A DNA stretch of 64,000 nucleotides. Origin: Notamacropus eugenii. Lineage: Eukaryota > Chordata > Mammalia > Diprotodontia > Macropodidae. The stretch covers positions 183,421,522 to 183,485,521 of the forward strand of contig NC_092875.1 of assembly GCF_028372415.1 (NCBI RefSeq). The letters are read 5' to 3'. The notes below the pieces were generated by a model. That model saw only the letters and a list, made by a program, of their open reading frames with translations, searched no databases and was not told the DNA's origin. The number at the start of each line of letters is the position of its first letter. Within the stretch, counting starts at the first letter, position 1. A program made the position numbers and the translations under genes. Of the stretch, positions 1 to 10,965 are shown piece after piece.

Positions 1-611
1 ATCAGTTTCTAATTTTCACATGTGTATTTACTGCACAGGGTATGTTATTCAGGCATAGATTGGATTAGGTGGCTCCTAAAGCCTTCCAACTTGAAGAGTC
101 TATGAACATTTATGTAAAGAGCATGCAATATCAAGCTAGGAGTAAAAGAACCTGGGATATATTTCTTAGGAATTAAATGGGGTGGAACCGCAAAGGGAAC
201 CAAGCACCATTCTTGGCTTCTACTGGAGAAAAGAAGCTAGGAAATGTGTGTATTCAGATGACACATTGGAAAGGAATCTAGTATCTTCTTTAAAAATATA
301 TTTATTACTAGTATTCCTGGACCTACCACTAACTCATCATATGACCCAAGGGGAATTCTTTAACTTAGAAATAGTACATAACATCAATTTTCTCCAGGCT
401 ACTGGGAGCACATGGCCCCACTTTTGTCAATGTTGTTTTCAAACTCTTTTTCAAAATGCTCTTCAGTATTAGTTATTAATTTTCAATTCATTCCTAAAAC
501 TCCTGAACAATATTAGAAGTGGAACAGACCTGGTTATGTCTTAAGATGCGGGAGCAAACCAAGATCTTTGTGCATTATTGAGCATCTACTGAACCCACTT
601 CTAATCTTTGA
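1..611. other. Unassigned intergenic sequence
   Basis: No gene, recognisable repeat or RNA is visible. A 96-codon open frame at 182-472 has no recognisable domain and is treated as chance. Confidence 0.4.
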
Positions 612-722
612 CAGCTATAGGCAGACCCTCTTGAGTCTGGGCACACATGTAATGAAGAATACATTTCAGTATAATGAGAGATTTCCCTACTTCATTCATT
701 TGGGAAAGTAGTGATACCATGC
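612..722 (+). repeat. Unassigned module, copy 1 of 3
   Basis: A roughly 110-bp block beginning near 'aggcagaccctcttgagtct'. It is matched closely at 2719-2825, and its first ~25 bases recur again at 2833. Similarity ends sharply on the right. The family is not recognised; it may be part of an old transposon or a local duplication. Confidence 0.6.
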
Positions 723-1039
723 CATGTGGACTAACTTACATGTATTTTTAGAACCAGAATTCCCCAACAATAAATCTATTAGTTAGACACCTGTCTGGGG
801 GGAGTGATGGTGGTGGTAGTGGTGCAAATGCTCTCAAATTTATGATTAATGAACATAAACAAAAGAATATATGATAACGGTTGTTAAGTATGTGATTGGT
901 TATTAAATAGCAGAGAGTGACCAGCTTTTCTCCATTTCATCTCAATTAAAATACAAAAATAAAAGAACAGCATAAGATGAGAAGGAAACTGCTAATGATG
1001 AGGTTTGTTAAACATTGAAGTGGATTACTAAACTTCTTT

Positions 1040-1312
1040 CACTAAAGAGCTAAGTGGTGCAGTGCACAGAATTCTAGGACTGGAGTCAGAAATATCTGGG
1101 CTCATGTCCACTGTCAGGTACTTACACTAGTGTAAGTGCCCTAGTCATGCTGGGGAAGTCACTTAACCTCTGTATGTCTCAGATTCCTCAACTGTACAAT
1201 GGGGATTAAAAATAGCACCTCTTCCCTAGGGTTGTTCTGTGGATCAAATGAGACAAAATTTTCAAAGTACTCAGAAAATCTTAAAGTGCTATATGAATAT
1301 TAATTATTATTA
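1040..1312 (+). repeat. MIR (CORE-SINE)
   Basis: Near full-length MIR order: tRNA-like head, core ending in 'gaagtcacttaacctctgta', 'cctcaactgtacaatgggga', then 'gggttgttctgtggatcaaa' and an AT-rich tail. Old and diverged. Confidence 0.8.
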
Positions 1313-1419
1313 AAAAGAGGATAGAAGCTCATCTTCTGTAGTATTGGTTAGAATAGTTCAATTAAAGGCAGGAGAATTCAACAGATAACATTTTTTCCCA
1401 CAAATCCCAATCTATTGAT

Positions 1420-2065
1420 TCAACAAATTTATCAAATATTTCTTAAGCATCTAATAAGTCTAATTGTCTACAAAGCATGACATTAGAGTTTATATTGTAC
1501 TCAAAGAATAAAATATGAAAATGTAAGAAAACATGAGTAGCTGGAAATATCAAAGAAGGTTTCATAGAGGAGAAAGCATCTGAGCAGAGACTTGAGGGAA
1601 GACAAGATGCACAGAGGTTGAGAGAAAGGATTGCATTTCAGGTGTAGGATATAATTTGAACAAATGTGCAGAGAACAGAAATGGAATATTAAATTAGGAG
1701 AACAGCTACTTGTCCAGTTTGGCTGGAACAGAGAAAGTATGAAGGTGATTAATGTGAAATAAGAGTATAAAGGGCACAGGAGTCAGACTTGTGGTGGAGG
1801 TCTTTATAACTAGCCAAGGATATGTTACTTTATCTTAGAAATAATAGGGAGCTGATTGAAGGTTTTTGAGCAGGGGAGTATCACAGTCAAATCTGAGGCT
1901 TAAGAAAATGATTCTGAAATCTCTATTGAGGATGAGTTGGAAAGAGGGTGCGTTTGGAAGGAGAGAGACTAGTTAGAAGATTATTATAATAGTCTTAGTG
2001 GGAGAAAATTAGAGGCTTAAACTAGGGTGTCAGCTATTTGAGTAGACCAAAGGGGATGGATGCAA
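1420..2065 (-). repeat. L2 LINE 3' region
   Basis: Antisense L2 3' half. It shows the characteristic run 'cttgagggaagacaagatgc', 'tgtgcagagaacagaa', 'tggctggaacag', 'gagcaggggagtatcacagt' and 'tgattctgaaatctctattg'. It is non-coding debris with no frame preserved. Confidence 0.65.
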
Positions 2066-2716
2066 TTCACACCTCATCAGTACCCTCCATCCCTGAGGCC
2101 CTTAACTCTGTCTAATTAGAGAGGGTAGAGAGTAGAGAGCTGAGAACTCTTCACAGATCCTTCAATTTGAAGGGCAGTGGCTCCAAGCAAGCCATCTCTT
2201 CATTTGAGTTTTGTACACTATTAGGTATCTACTGTCGACCTGAAAGTTTGGTTAAGAAAAGGAAAATAGCTAAATGCATGCAGTTTATCCCCTTAAAGTC
2301 AGCAATTATGTGATCATGGAGCCAGAAGAAAATTCTGATGGACTGATACAAGAATGATCAGGCTTAAATATACTTCACTGTGAGAAAGGAACCTTCTTAG
2401 TTGAACAAGTTGTAAATTTAGCGAGACAAGACAATTAACAAAGTAGTATCAGTTGGAATTTATGATTACAGGATGTGTGAATTTCCTGTATATAGGATAT
2501 GTCTCTGTAATGCAAGATAAGAAAAAAATCCCACCACTCTGGTTGCAGGCATTCTGTCACATTCTGTCACATTCTGTCTTTGAAGTTGCTGACACAGAAA
2601 AGGGCTTTTTTAGAGCAAAGTAAAGCAGTATGATTGATTAGTTCAGCCTTGGGCCCTTACTAAAGTCCAAAATTTATATTAAATGATTATCACTACTGAC
2701 CTACTTCTCATTGTCA
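2066..2716. other. Unassigned intergenic sequence
   Basis: No gene or known repeat recognised. At 2549-2578 there are three tandem copies of a 10-mer ('cattctgtca' type). Confidence 0.4.
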
Positions 2717-2718
2717 CT

Positions 2719-2856
2719 AGATAAAGGCAGACCCTCTTGAGTCTGGGCACACATGTAATCAAGAACACATTTCAGTATAATGAGAAATTTCCCTATGTCT
2801 TCTTTCATTTGGAAAAGTTGTTATAACAAAATCTATAGGCGGAACCTCTTGAGTTT
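2719..2856 (+). repeat. Unassigned module, copies 2 and 3 (tandem)
   Basis: The module seen at 612-722 recurs at 2719-2825. Its leading part ('tataggcggaacctcttgag') starts again at about 2833, giving a partial tandem unit of about 114 bp. Not recognised as a named family. Confidence 0.6.
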
Positions 2857-4265
2857 GATATTTGAGTTGGGTGGTTGGAAACTACTCCTCTTTAGAAATT
2901 TATACCAATAGAGTACAAAGTATAATTGTATGTATAATTATAATGCTGAACTTTTATAACACATGGACTCCTTGGGTACTGGGATGAATAATCACTAAAT
3001 GATTATTTAGTTATTGAAAAGCTGTTTCATTCTAGTGGAACATAATATCAAGGACTGTTGATTTGGGAAGTACCTGTTGGTTATGATAATGATATCACTA
3101 TGCTGTGGACATTTTGAGGAAATATCAGGCCCTCAAGTATATAGGGAGAAGGACATAGTTGTCTAAACTATAGGCCATTTTTAAGAACCACAAAGAGCTG
3201 ACTGTTAAGTATTAATCCTTTTATTGCTGATCAGGAGATAGGGAATATTTTCAGTCTTTTTGATAAGCAAAGGATGAATTAAGGATGATATACAAGGCCT
3301 GGTAAGAGGAACAACACTTTTTCTCAGTAGCTAGTGACTAAGTGCCCAGACCTTTTTCAGTGATCACAGATCCAGTAGTAACAGCATCAAGAATTAGTCA
3401 CAGCAGATAGGCTATCTACCACCACTATTGCAAAGGACTCAACATAGTAAGCTATGGCCTTTTTTAGACAGACCATCAACCAGGATATAAACTTTTCATA
3501 TCCTAGCTAGGAGATGCCACAAAAGTAATATGAGTGAAAAGGGACTGTTGCGCAGAAGCTAAGGAAATTAATGTAGAGGCTTAAGGGAATCACATTTGGC
3601 CTCGTCCACTCCATGAAAATTTGTCATACTCTTGGAGTGCCCAGTGTTTATTGGCTGCTGTGCATATGGAAGCCCTTGAATGCTATGATCCTGGGGAGTC
3701 AGTGTCTTAGAGAATGCACAGGACATCTATTTCATGTTCCTTGATATACTCCAACAGGAGGCAAAAAAAAGCTTTTGACTTTGTTTCCAGATTTGTGTTT
3801 CTTTTGGAAAGGTTACTCCTGAGAGGGGGTAATAAGAAAAGTGGGTGCTTGTCAAGAAGATGGATGACTTTAGACTAGCCTAAACCACTACCGATTATTT
3901 TATAATGGAAAATAGTACTCTATGGTCATATCTACCATTGAGTAAGCGGGAAGGCTTTTATTAGTTAGAGTTGATACAACTGGTCAGGAAAACAGAAGCA
4001 AAAGTAGTGGACAGAGTGATAGCAGATAGAAGTGACACAAAAAGCAACCATCCATGGATCTAGGTTTGGGTCACTAAGATGGAAAAACTACTTTAATTAG
4101 AATAGCCCTCTCTGAAAAAGATCCAGATATGTCTGCTGGAAAACAAATCAGTGAGCAAAAAATGATGCTTAAATACAGAATTCAAGTCAGTTTATTTTAG
4201 TAACTATTTCAAGAGGCTACAAAGAGGCCAAAATATCTTTTACTCTAACTATGGACTAGATCAAC
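2857..4265. other. Unassigned intergenic sequence, possible ancient element
   Basis: About 1.4 kb with no recognised SINE or LINE signature and frequent stops in every frame. The base composition is less skewed than in flanking repeats. It could be the decayed interior of an old element or unique sequence; nothing in it identifies a gene. Confidence 0.35.
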
Positions 4266-4267
4266 AT

Positions 4268-4425
4268 AGTGTGCTTCAGGAACTCAATCATCAATAACTA
4301 TTTATGAAGTGCTTACTATATGCCTAAACTTTAGGGACCCAGAGACTGCAGTGAAAACAGTATCTGCCCTCAATGAGCGTCTGGTAAAGTTGGAAGAAAA
4401 CAACATGAACGTATATAGGTTGTTG
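4268..4425 (-). repeat. L2 LINE 3' end (first part)
   Basis: Antisense L2 terminus: 'aagtgcttactatatgccta', then 'tctgccctcaatgagcgtct'. The element appears to resume at 4990-5118 after two SINE insertions. Confidence 0.6.
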
Positions 4426-4690
4426 TTGTTCATCATTTGTTCTCAAAGAGGACCAATGAGGGTGATGTCTCAACTTGCAAGTAGATTGGATTTAAGTGAG
4501 GCAGGGCTGTGCAAAGTCATCAGTTTCATTCTCTCCTCCAGAGTCATCAGAGTCCAGTGGCAAGACATACGTCAGGACAACTGGGAGTGGGCCCAGATGA
4601 AGTGGGAGACCTTGGCCTTTTTAAACTAAGGTCTTTGACAGGTCTCAGTTTGCCTGAGGCAACATCCATTCAGTGAATAGAGGCAAATGA
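4426..4690 (-). repeat. Marsupial SINE/RTE tail (Mar-1 or RTE 3' type)
   Basis: Starts with the reversed RTE-type tail 'tcatttgttctcaaagagga', followed by 'tctcctccagagtcatcaga' and 'gtgggagaccttggcctttt'. This signature is shared by marsupial SINEs and RTE 3' ends. It interrupts the L2. Confidence 0.7.
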
Positions 4691-4754
4691 TGGCTTAGTT
4701 TGACTTCACAAAAGAATATAGTATATGATATAATATAATATAGGTATATAAGAA

Positions 4755-4985
4755 GGAAGAAAACATTCATTAAACACCTACTATATGCTAAGCACTTTAA
4801 AATATTATCTCATCTATCCTCACAATAATCCTGGGAGGCAGGTGCTCTTGTCATCCTTATTTTGAAGAAACTGAGGCAGACAGAGGTTAAATGACTTCCC
4901 CAAAGTCACACAGCCAGTATCTGTGGCTAGATGTGAAAAGTCTTCTTGACTTCAGATCTTCCATTTAACCCACTGTACTTCCTTG
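4755..4985 (-). repeat. MIR (CORE-SINE)
   Basis: Antisense MIR: 'taaacacctactatatgcta', 'tcctcacaataatcctggga', 'gaagaaactgaggcagacag', 'aaagtcacacagcca'. It sits between the two halves of the L2. Confidence 0.8.
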
Positions 4986-4989
4986 TTGC

Positions 4990-5118
4990 CTCTAAACATA
5001 TGTAAATATATAAAAAGTGGAGGAAAGCACTAACATCTGTGGGAGTTGAGAAATATTTCCTATAACAAGTAGCACTTGAGACAAGTCTTCAAAGAAACCC
5101 AAAATTCTGAAAGAGAAG
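4990..5118 (-). repeat. L2 LINE (continuation)
   Basis: Resembles the antisense L2 segment 'gcacttgagacaagtcttcaa' and nearby A/G-rich sequence. It ends abruptly at the junction with the L1 fragment. Confidence 0.45.
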
Positions 5119-5585
5119 TGAATTTAGAGCATTTTTTCATGTGACTATAGATAGCTTTAATTTCTTCCTCTGAAAACTACCTGTTCATATCCTTTGGCCA
5201 TTTATCAATTGAGGAATAACTTGTATACTTGTAAATTTGACTCAATTCTCTATATATTTTAGAAATGAGGCATTTATCACAGACACTAGTTGTAAAAATT
5301 CCCAGTTTTCTGCTTTCCTCCTAATCTTGGTTGCATTGGCTTTGTTTGTGCAAAAACTTTTCAATTTAATGTAATCTTAAGGTAATCAAAGTTTTCTATT
5401 TTGCATTTCATAATGTTCTCTATCCCTTGTTTGGTTATAAATTCCTCCATTCCCCATAAACCTGACAAATAAATTGTTCCTTGCTCCCCTAATTTGTTTA
5501 TAGTATCAGTCTTTATACCTACATCATGTACTTATTTGGACTTTATTCTGGCATACGGTGTCAGGCATTGGTCTATGTTGGGGCT
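5119..5585 (-). mobile_element. LINE-1 ORF2 C-terminal fragment
   Basis: Antisense L1 with 'agagcattttttcatgtgac', 'ttcatatcctttggccattt', 'tctatatattttagaaatga' and 'ttggactttattctggcata'. These match the C-terminal part of ORF2 as seen in the better preserved copy at 25,690-27,299. It is disrupted and has no usable frame. It cannot be the direct continuation of the next L1 piece, because the order along the element is reversed. Confidence 0.75.
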
Positions 5586-5814
5586 CCCTTCTCTCACTGC
5601 CAATGCCTGAGAACTTGAGATTTTTCCCTATGGTCACCAAAGCCCAGGATACCCCAATTTAACTACTCCATACAGTAAGTCTTCACAATAACAACTCAGC
5701 TGGGTCTTCTGAGGGACAACAACAACTTCTTCATCAGAGGCAATGAGGATAAAATGGGGACAATTCAGGCACTGGCCAATCACAGGAACAGAAACAATGG
5801 TCCTCATAACATTT
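5586..5814. other. Unrecognised segment between two L1 fragments
   Basis: Non-L1 sequence carrying a minus-strand open frame (5634-5855) of 73 codons. Its middle reads like protein (IVSVPVIGQ..., HFILIASDEEVVVV...), but its N-terminal codons lie in L1 3' UTR. It may be a fragment of a retrocopy or another element; I cannot name the parent. Confidence 0.35.
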
Positions 5815-6440
5815 TCTTTTTCAAAAAACATTTTATTTAAAGTTTTTAGTTCCAAATTCTCTGTCTCCCTCCCTCTTTCCCCTCCTCCTACATATCCCCC
5901 TTACTAAGACAGTAAGCAATCAGATATAGGTTATATGTGGGCAATTGTGCAAAACATTTCTATTTAGTAATTTTGTACAAAAAGACGAATAAAAAAAATG
6001 AAAGAAAGAAACTGAAAAATGCTTCAACCTGTATTCAAACAATATCAGCTCTTTCTCTGGAGGCAAATAATGTGTTTCATCATGAGTCCTTCGGGATTTT
6101 CTTGGATCATTTTATTGATGAGAATTGCTAAGTCATTGACAACTCTTCATTGAACAATAATGTTGTTACTGTGTACACTGTTCTGGTTCTATTTACTTCA
6201 CTTTGCATCAGTTCATGCAAGTTTTTCCAGGTTTTTCTGAAACCATACTGCTTGACATTTCTTATAGCACAATAATATTCTATCACAGTCATATATCACA
6301 GCTTGTTCAACCATTCCCCAGTTCATGGTCATCTTTTTGATTTCCAATTTTTAGTCACCACAAAAAGAACTGATATAAATATTTTTACAAAGAGGTCCTT
6401 TCCCCTTTTTATGGATATCTTTGGGATGCAGATCTAGCAG
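5815..6440 (-). mobile_element. LINE-1 3' end (3' UTR and ORF2 end)
   Basis: The antisense L1 3' terminus begins with the T-rich complement of the A-tail near 5815. It runs through 'tggttctatttacttcactt', 'cttatagcacaataatattc' and 'ttcaaccattccccagttca'. It is 5'-truncated and diverged. Confidence 0.8.
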
Positions 6441-6599
6441 CTTCACAGCATTTTCTTGATCTAGACACCTCTCTCCTATCCTTTGGGTCTAGTCAATCTA
6501 TACTTTTCCTCTTTCCATCTGACCTGCGGTAGTCAGCCTTTTCTTGGTTGCCGGAGAGATGTTCCTATTTTGCAATCTCCTCTTCATTAAAAAAATTTT

Positions 6600-6692
6600 T
6601 TTAGATGTTTACCATGTGCCAGGCACCATGCTGAATACTGAGGATCAGACAAAAATTAAAACAATCCCTATGCTATAGGAGGTTATATTTTA
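6600..6692 (-). repeat. L2 LINE 3' end
   Basis: 'taccatgtgccaggcaccat' and following sequence match the antisense L2 terminus. It probably continues at 6985 after a MIR insertion. Confidence 0.55.
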
Positions 6693-6699
6693 GTAGCAG

Positions 6700-6940
6700 C
6701 ACTTCCTTTTATACACACTTCAAGATTTCAAATGCTTCACAAATATTTCTTCATTTGGTCCTCACCAAAGGTAGGTTCTGAGTTTTAGGTGCTATTATTA
6801 TTCCCCATTTTACAGAGGAAGATGAGACAGAATTTAAATGACTTGCCAAGGTCATACAGCTAGCGTCTCAGGCTAGATTTAAATTCAAATCTTACTGAAT
6901 CCAAATCCAGCACTCTCTCTACTGTGCCACCTCACTAGGA
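6700..6940 (-). repeat. MIR/CORE-SINE
   Basis: Antisense: 'tattccccattttacagagg', 'cttgccaaggtcatacagct', 'ctctctctactgtgccacct'. The tRNA-like head lies at the right end. Inserted in L2. Confidence 0.75.
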
Positions 6941-6984
6941 AAATAGTATGTATATATATAAATAAATATAAAATATATAAAAAT

Positions 6985-7225
6985 AATTTCAGGCAGGCAC
7001 TAGCAAATGGGAGTATTATAAACAGCCTCATGTAGGAGATGGCTTTGAAATGAACTTTGAAAGAAACTGGGGATTTTAAAAAGTAGAGGTAAGGAAGGGA
7101 CTTCCTTCCAAGGTCAGAGTGTAGCCTGTGCAAAGGCAAATGTGTTAGTTTGTCTGGAATGTAACGTATAAAGGCAAATAATGTGCAATAAATAAGCTAA
7201 GGTCAGACTCTGAAGGGTTTTAAAT
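6985..7225 (-). repeat. L2 LINE (continuation)
   Basis: Antisense L2: 'tttgaaatgaactttgaaag', 'gcctgtgcaaaggcaaatgt' and 'ctctgaagggttttaaatag'. Bounded on the right by a microsatellite. Confidence 0.55.
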
Positions 7226-7470
7226 AGAAGTTGTATGTGTGTGTATATGTATGCATACATATGCATGTATAAATATTGCATATATACATACTTAAATATG
7301 TATACATATATACACATGCATATATATTTACATTTACTAGGTGCACCACCACCATAGGTGAGGAGATATATTTAGATACACACACACATATATATACACA
7401 CACATGGGTGTACATACATGAATACAAGCATGTATATATGTGTATGTGAGTGTGTCTCTTCCTCATTCCT
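7226..7470. repeat. Imperfect (TG/TA)n and (CA)n microsatellite
   Basis: Alternating purine-pyrimidine tract with TGTG, TATACATA and CACACA blocks. It produces spurious Tyr/His/Cys-rich minus-strand open frames (for example 7203-7499). Confidence 0.85.
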
Positions 7471-7520
7471 TCCAGCATTATTGCAGAGCTCTTTCTCATT
7501 ATTACTAGCTAGATTTCTTT

Positions 7521-7770
7521 AGGGAACAGCTAGGTGGGGTAGAGTGGTGGGCTTGGAGTCAGGAAGATTCATCTTCCTGAGTTCACATCCAGTCTCAGAC
7601 ACTTAATAGCTGTGTGACCCTGGGCAAGTCACTTCCCCCAGTTTGCCTCAGTTTCCTCATCTGCTAAATGAGCTAGAGAAGGCAATGGCAAACCACTCTG
7701 GTATCTTCAGCAAGAAAATGGGTCAAGAAGAGCTGGACACAACTGAACGACAAAAACAGCAAGAAAAAGC
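7521..7770 (+). repeat. tRNA-derived marsupial SINE
   Basis: Complete type: head 'cagctaggtgg...', A/B-box-like tRNA region, 'gaccctgggcaagtcacttc', 'tcagtttcctcatctgctaa', 'ggcaatggcaaaccactctg', then 'ctggacacaactgaacgaca' and an A-rich tail. Confidence 0.9.
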
Positions 7771-7969
7771 TCTTTTACCTATCCAGGAGGAAACTGGTCT
7801 CTGTCATTCACCCACAAATAGCTACTTTCTAAATCTCATTAAAATATATTCGTAGAAAGTATCATATATTTAAATAAATGCAATGATGGGAGAAATCCAT
7901 ATCTTCTGCCAGGTAAAAAATTGGCAAAGGGAAGTGGGGATTGACAACATTCTGAGGCTATGGTGTTAC

Positions 7970-8075
7970 GTAACTGGGTGAGAAATAGTTAAATAACTTA
8001 GCCAAGGTCACATTGAAAGTCAGTCGAAGAGCTGGGCAGAGAGCCCAGGACCCTGGCTCCTCTCTGGATGTTTCA
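7970..8075 (-). repeat. MIR fragment
   Basis: Short antisense core: 'aacttagccaaggtcacatt', then 'gagctgggcagagagcccag'. Confidence 0.5.
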
Positions 8076-9689
8076 GGAAGCAGAGCGCACTTTGACATTT
8101 AATCGGTGAGACATTTTGTTTGTGTTTGAGCATTCCCTTGCAATATTTGCAACCCAAACGTTGTAACACGGAGTCAGTGCTGGAGAAACTAGGAAGACAA
8201 GCTGACTGGAAAGCAAAGTGAGGGTCCCAGTGGAGCAGAGTGTACAACAAAAGCCAGCTTTCTACAGCAAATGGAGACAGAAATGCCATCTTCTCAGTTT
8301 ATTTATTTTTATTTTTTAATCTTTGATGTTCATACAGGTCAAATCCCTTTGCAATCAATCCCATAATAATAAAAAAGTTCTCTGGCCCTCCTGCCAGTGG
8401 TCTTCTTACTTCAAATCAAATTCAATATGACAAAATGCTTTCAGCACCCTGGGAAAGATGCTACGATGGGATCTAGCCATTGGGACCTCAGGAAAATTCC
8501 TTTAAAATATATGGGCTCTTTTTTAATTGTTGGTACTCTGACTCTTTAATGGTATCTTTTCCGACAGTTTTAAGGGTCAAGACAGTTCTTAAATTCAGAG
8601 AGAATCCCACTGGCAATTTTCCAGAGCCTGAATATTAGGGTGAAGGCAGGAAAAGAATGAAGGGTACACAGCCGGCCTGTTTCTGGCTCTGGAATCATTG
8701 CAAGATTCATGTCTTGCTTACTTGGTAAGAAAAAGGAGGGAATATAGTCCCTTCAATAATTCTTCAAAATCAACATTGAAAATAAAGTGAACAAATATAA
8801 AGAAAGCACCTTATCAGAACCTGCCTTTTTATTGCACCCTCTGTCCCTGTCATTTTCTATTGCAGAAGATAGCATTGTGAGTGTTACTACTCTGAAAATG
8901 TGAGGTTATGCCAAGTGCCATCAGCAGAACCAGTGGAGAGCATATGATGACCACAGCACATTATATAGAAACGAAGATATTAAAGGTAATATAACTTTAG
9001 AGAGAGAATCCCCAAAGGGGACAGAGTCAATTGCTTTTTTGTTTATGTTTGTTATTTTATTTGGTTCTACTTTGTTGATAAAACTCATGGCACAGAAATT
9101 AAACTCTGGGCTTACACAGACTGGTTTTCATATTGGAAGTGCTTTTCACATACCTCCATTTTGGCTTATGCTCCCACTCAAAAGTTTCCCTTAGCAATTT
9201 GAGAGTTTGCTTTGTGTCTAGGTCTCCACAAAAAGAAAAGGAAAGGAAAAGAACCTTCATCACCCATGTAAGCACTTAGGCTAGCAATATGTAGCAGATT
9301 GGAATAAACCCCATGGAGCATGCATTAAGATGGGTCTGGAGGGACCTTTCCTTGGAGCATGTGCTGAGGTCCCCTGGAGACTTTTGGGAACATGTGTTAT
9401 TCAACACTGAAGGGCTAGGTTCTTTGGGATGACACTGAAAACCCTGCAGTGTCCTTTCATTAAGTTCAAAGGTATAGCTGAAGTATGTGAAATATCTATG
9501 AATCAATCATTCTCAATGTGGTCTTAATGCAGGCAAGGAGAGTACATAAAGATAGGTAAGTTCACATATTATCAGAAAAACTAACCCTGTTAAAAAATTT
9601 AACATAGATATTAAAAAAAAGACACAAATTAGAAACTAAGCTGCTCTTGGTCAGACCCATTAGATTAATATGCATGCCACTTTTCCAGG
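8076..9689. other. Unassigned intergenic sequence
   Basis: No gene or clear repeat. Two minus-strand open frames (8020-8289 and 9276-9506) have no recognised domain. A short stretch near 8900-8960 faintly resembles L1 3' UTR, but too weakly to call. Confidence 0.4.
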
Positions 9690-10480
9690 GATGTACATAT
9701 GGATGATGAGATTGACTCATGCATTGCCAGAGCTAGCTCAGTACTGGGAAGGTTCCAAAGGTAAGTACAAGAGAGCAGAAGTATTGGACTGCTGAACAAA
9801 TGGAAGATCTACAGAGTCACTGTGCTGACCTCATTGTTGTATGCCTGTGAAACCTGGACAGTCTACTAGCACTGTATGAAGACACTGAATCATTGCCATT
9901 CAAGTTTGTCTTAGGACAAGGAAGGACTTAGGACCTAGGACTTAGGACTTAGGAAGATTCTGGCAGATAAAGTACCAGACCTTGAGGTCCTTTCTTGAGC
10001 TAAACTGTCACACATTAAAACTCTTCCTCAGAGAGTGCCACTGCACTGAGTTGGCCACATTGTTCAAATGCTAAATGTACATTTCCCTAAAAGACTATGT
10101 TATGGAGAACTCAGGCAAGGCAGGCACTCACATGATGGTCAGAAGAAGTGATACAAGAACACTCTCAAGGTCTCTATGAAGAACATTGGAATCAACTTTA
10201 TGACATAGGAGACATTGGCAAAGGAAACACAAACATGACATGCCAACATCAAACAAGGTGCTATGCTCTATGAGCAAAGCTGCAGTAGCTCAAAAGAAAT
10301 GTGATATGTACAAATTTAGAGACATCCCCACTCCAATGTTCATGTGGACTATTTGTGCCCGACCTGTGGTAGTTATGAGCTTGTATTGGTCTGATCAGCC
10401 AGTCAGATACACTGTACCTTGACTCCAACTTAGTGAGGTCATCTGGTTCTCTTGGAGAACAAAGGACAACGACCAATGAT
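9690..10480 (+). mobile_element. RTE-type LINE 3' portion (decayed)
   Basis: Plus-strand translation in broken frames shows the post-reverse-transcriptase signature TVLTSLLYACETW (near 9820-9860), then an L..GHIVQM stretch and an LCYGELRQG...GQKK stretch. The 3' end carries the RTE-type tail 'ggagaacaaaggacaacgac'. RTE elements encode an endonuclease/reverse transcriptase and supply the 3' tail used by Mar-1-like SINEs. Many stops and shifts make it inactive. Short 'acttagg' tandem units (9911-9954) lie within it. Confidence 0.7.
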
Positions 10481-10719
10481 ACACCACCTTTAGGCCTTTA
10501 TGTAGGATTTCATTCTTTATTCTGCACTTTAGATAAAAAATTTTGTTGATCATCATTAAGTTGATTTCAATTCTTCTGTGGATCTATCTCCTCTATGTGG
10601 GCATTTTCTCTATCTGTGGTGATCCCTACTCATCTATGCCTTCTTACACTGAGGGATTCTTGTCCATAGGACCTCCACAGAGGATGTACTCAGTTTGCTA
10701 GAGGCTTTCTTAATAAAAA

Positions 10720-10965
10720 TAGCTATTATTTTTATAGCACTTAATGCTTTTTCAAAGCACTTCATAAATATTATCTCATTTATTCTCTCCAACAACTCTG
10801 GAAAGTAGGCATTATTATTATCTCCATTTTACAGATGGAGAAACTGAAATAGTCAGAGGTTAATGACTTGTCCTGGATCTGAAGGTTTGAAGGTGGATTT
10901 GAACTATCATCTTCCTGACTCCAGGTCCAGTGCTTTCTCCAATATACCATCTAAGTGGCTTCTTC
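10720..10965 (-). repeat. MIR-like CORE-SINE
   Basis: Antisense: 'tctccattttacagatggag', 'ttcctgactccaggtccagt' and a tRNA-like head ending in '...ataccatctaagtggc'. Confidence 0.75.

Noticed and set aside
612..2856. The repeated module as the two LTRs of a retrovirus-like element
   Set aside because: Matching length is only ~110 bp, the right-hand copy is itself partly tandem, there is no TG...CA boundary or primer-binding site visible, and a MIR and an L2 lie between.
7114..7499. Tyr/His/Cys-rich minus-strand frames
   Set aside because: They come from the TG/TA/CA microsatellite at 7,226-7,470.
7521..7770. Possible tRNA gene (A/B-box-like sequence in the head), also at other SINEs
   Set aside because: The tRNA-like part is followed each time by the same SINE body and tail; no intact cloverleaf is expected or seen.
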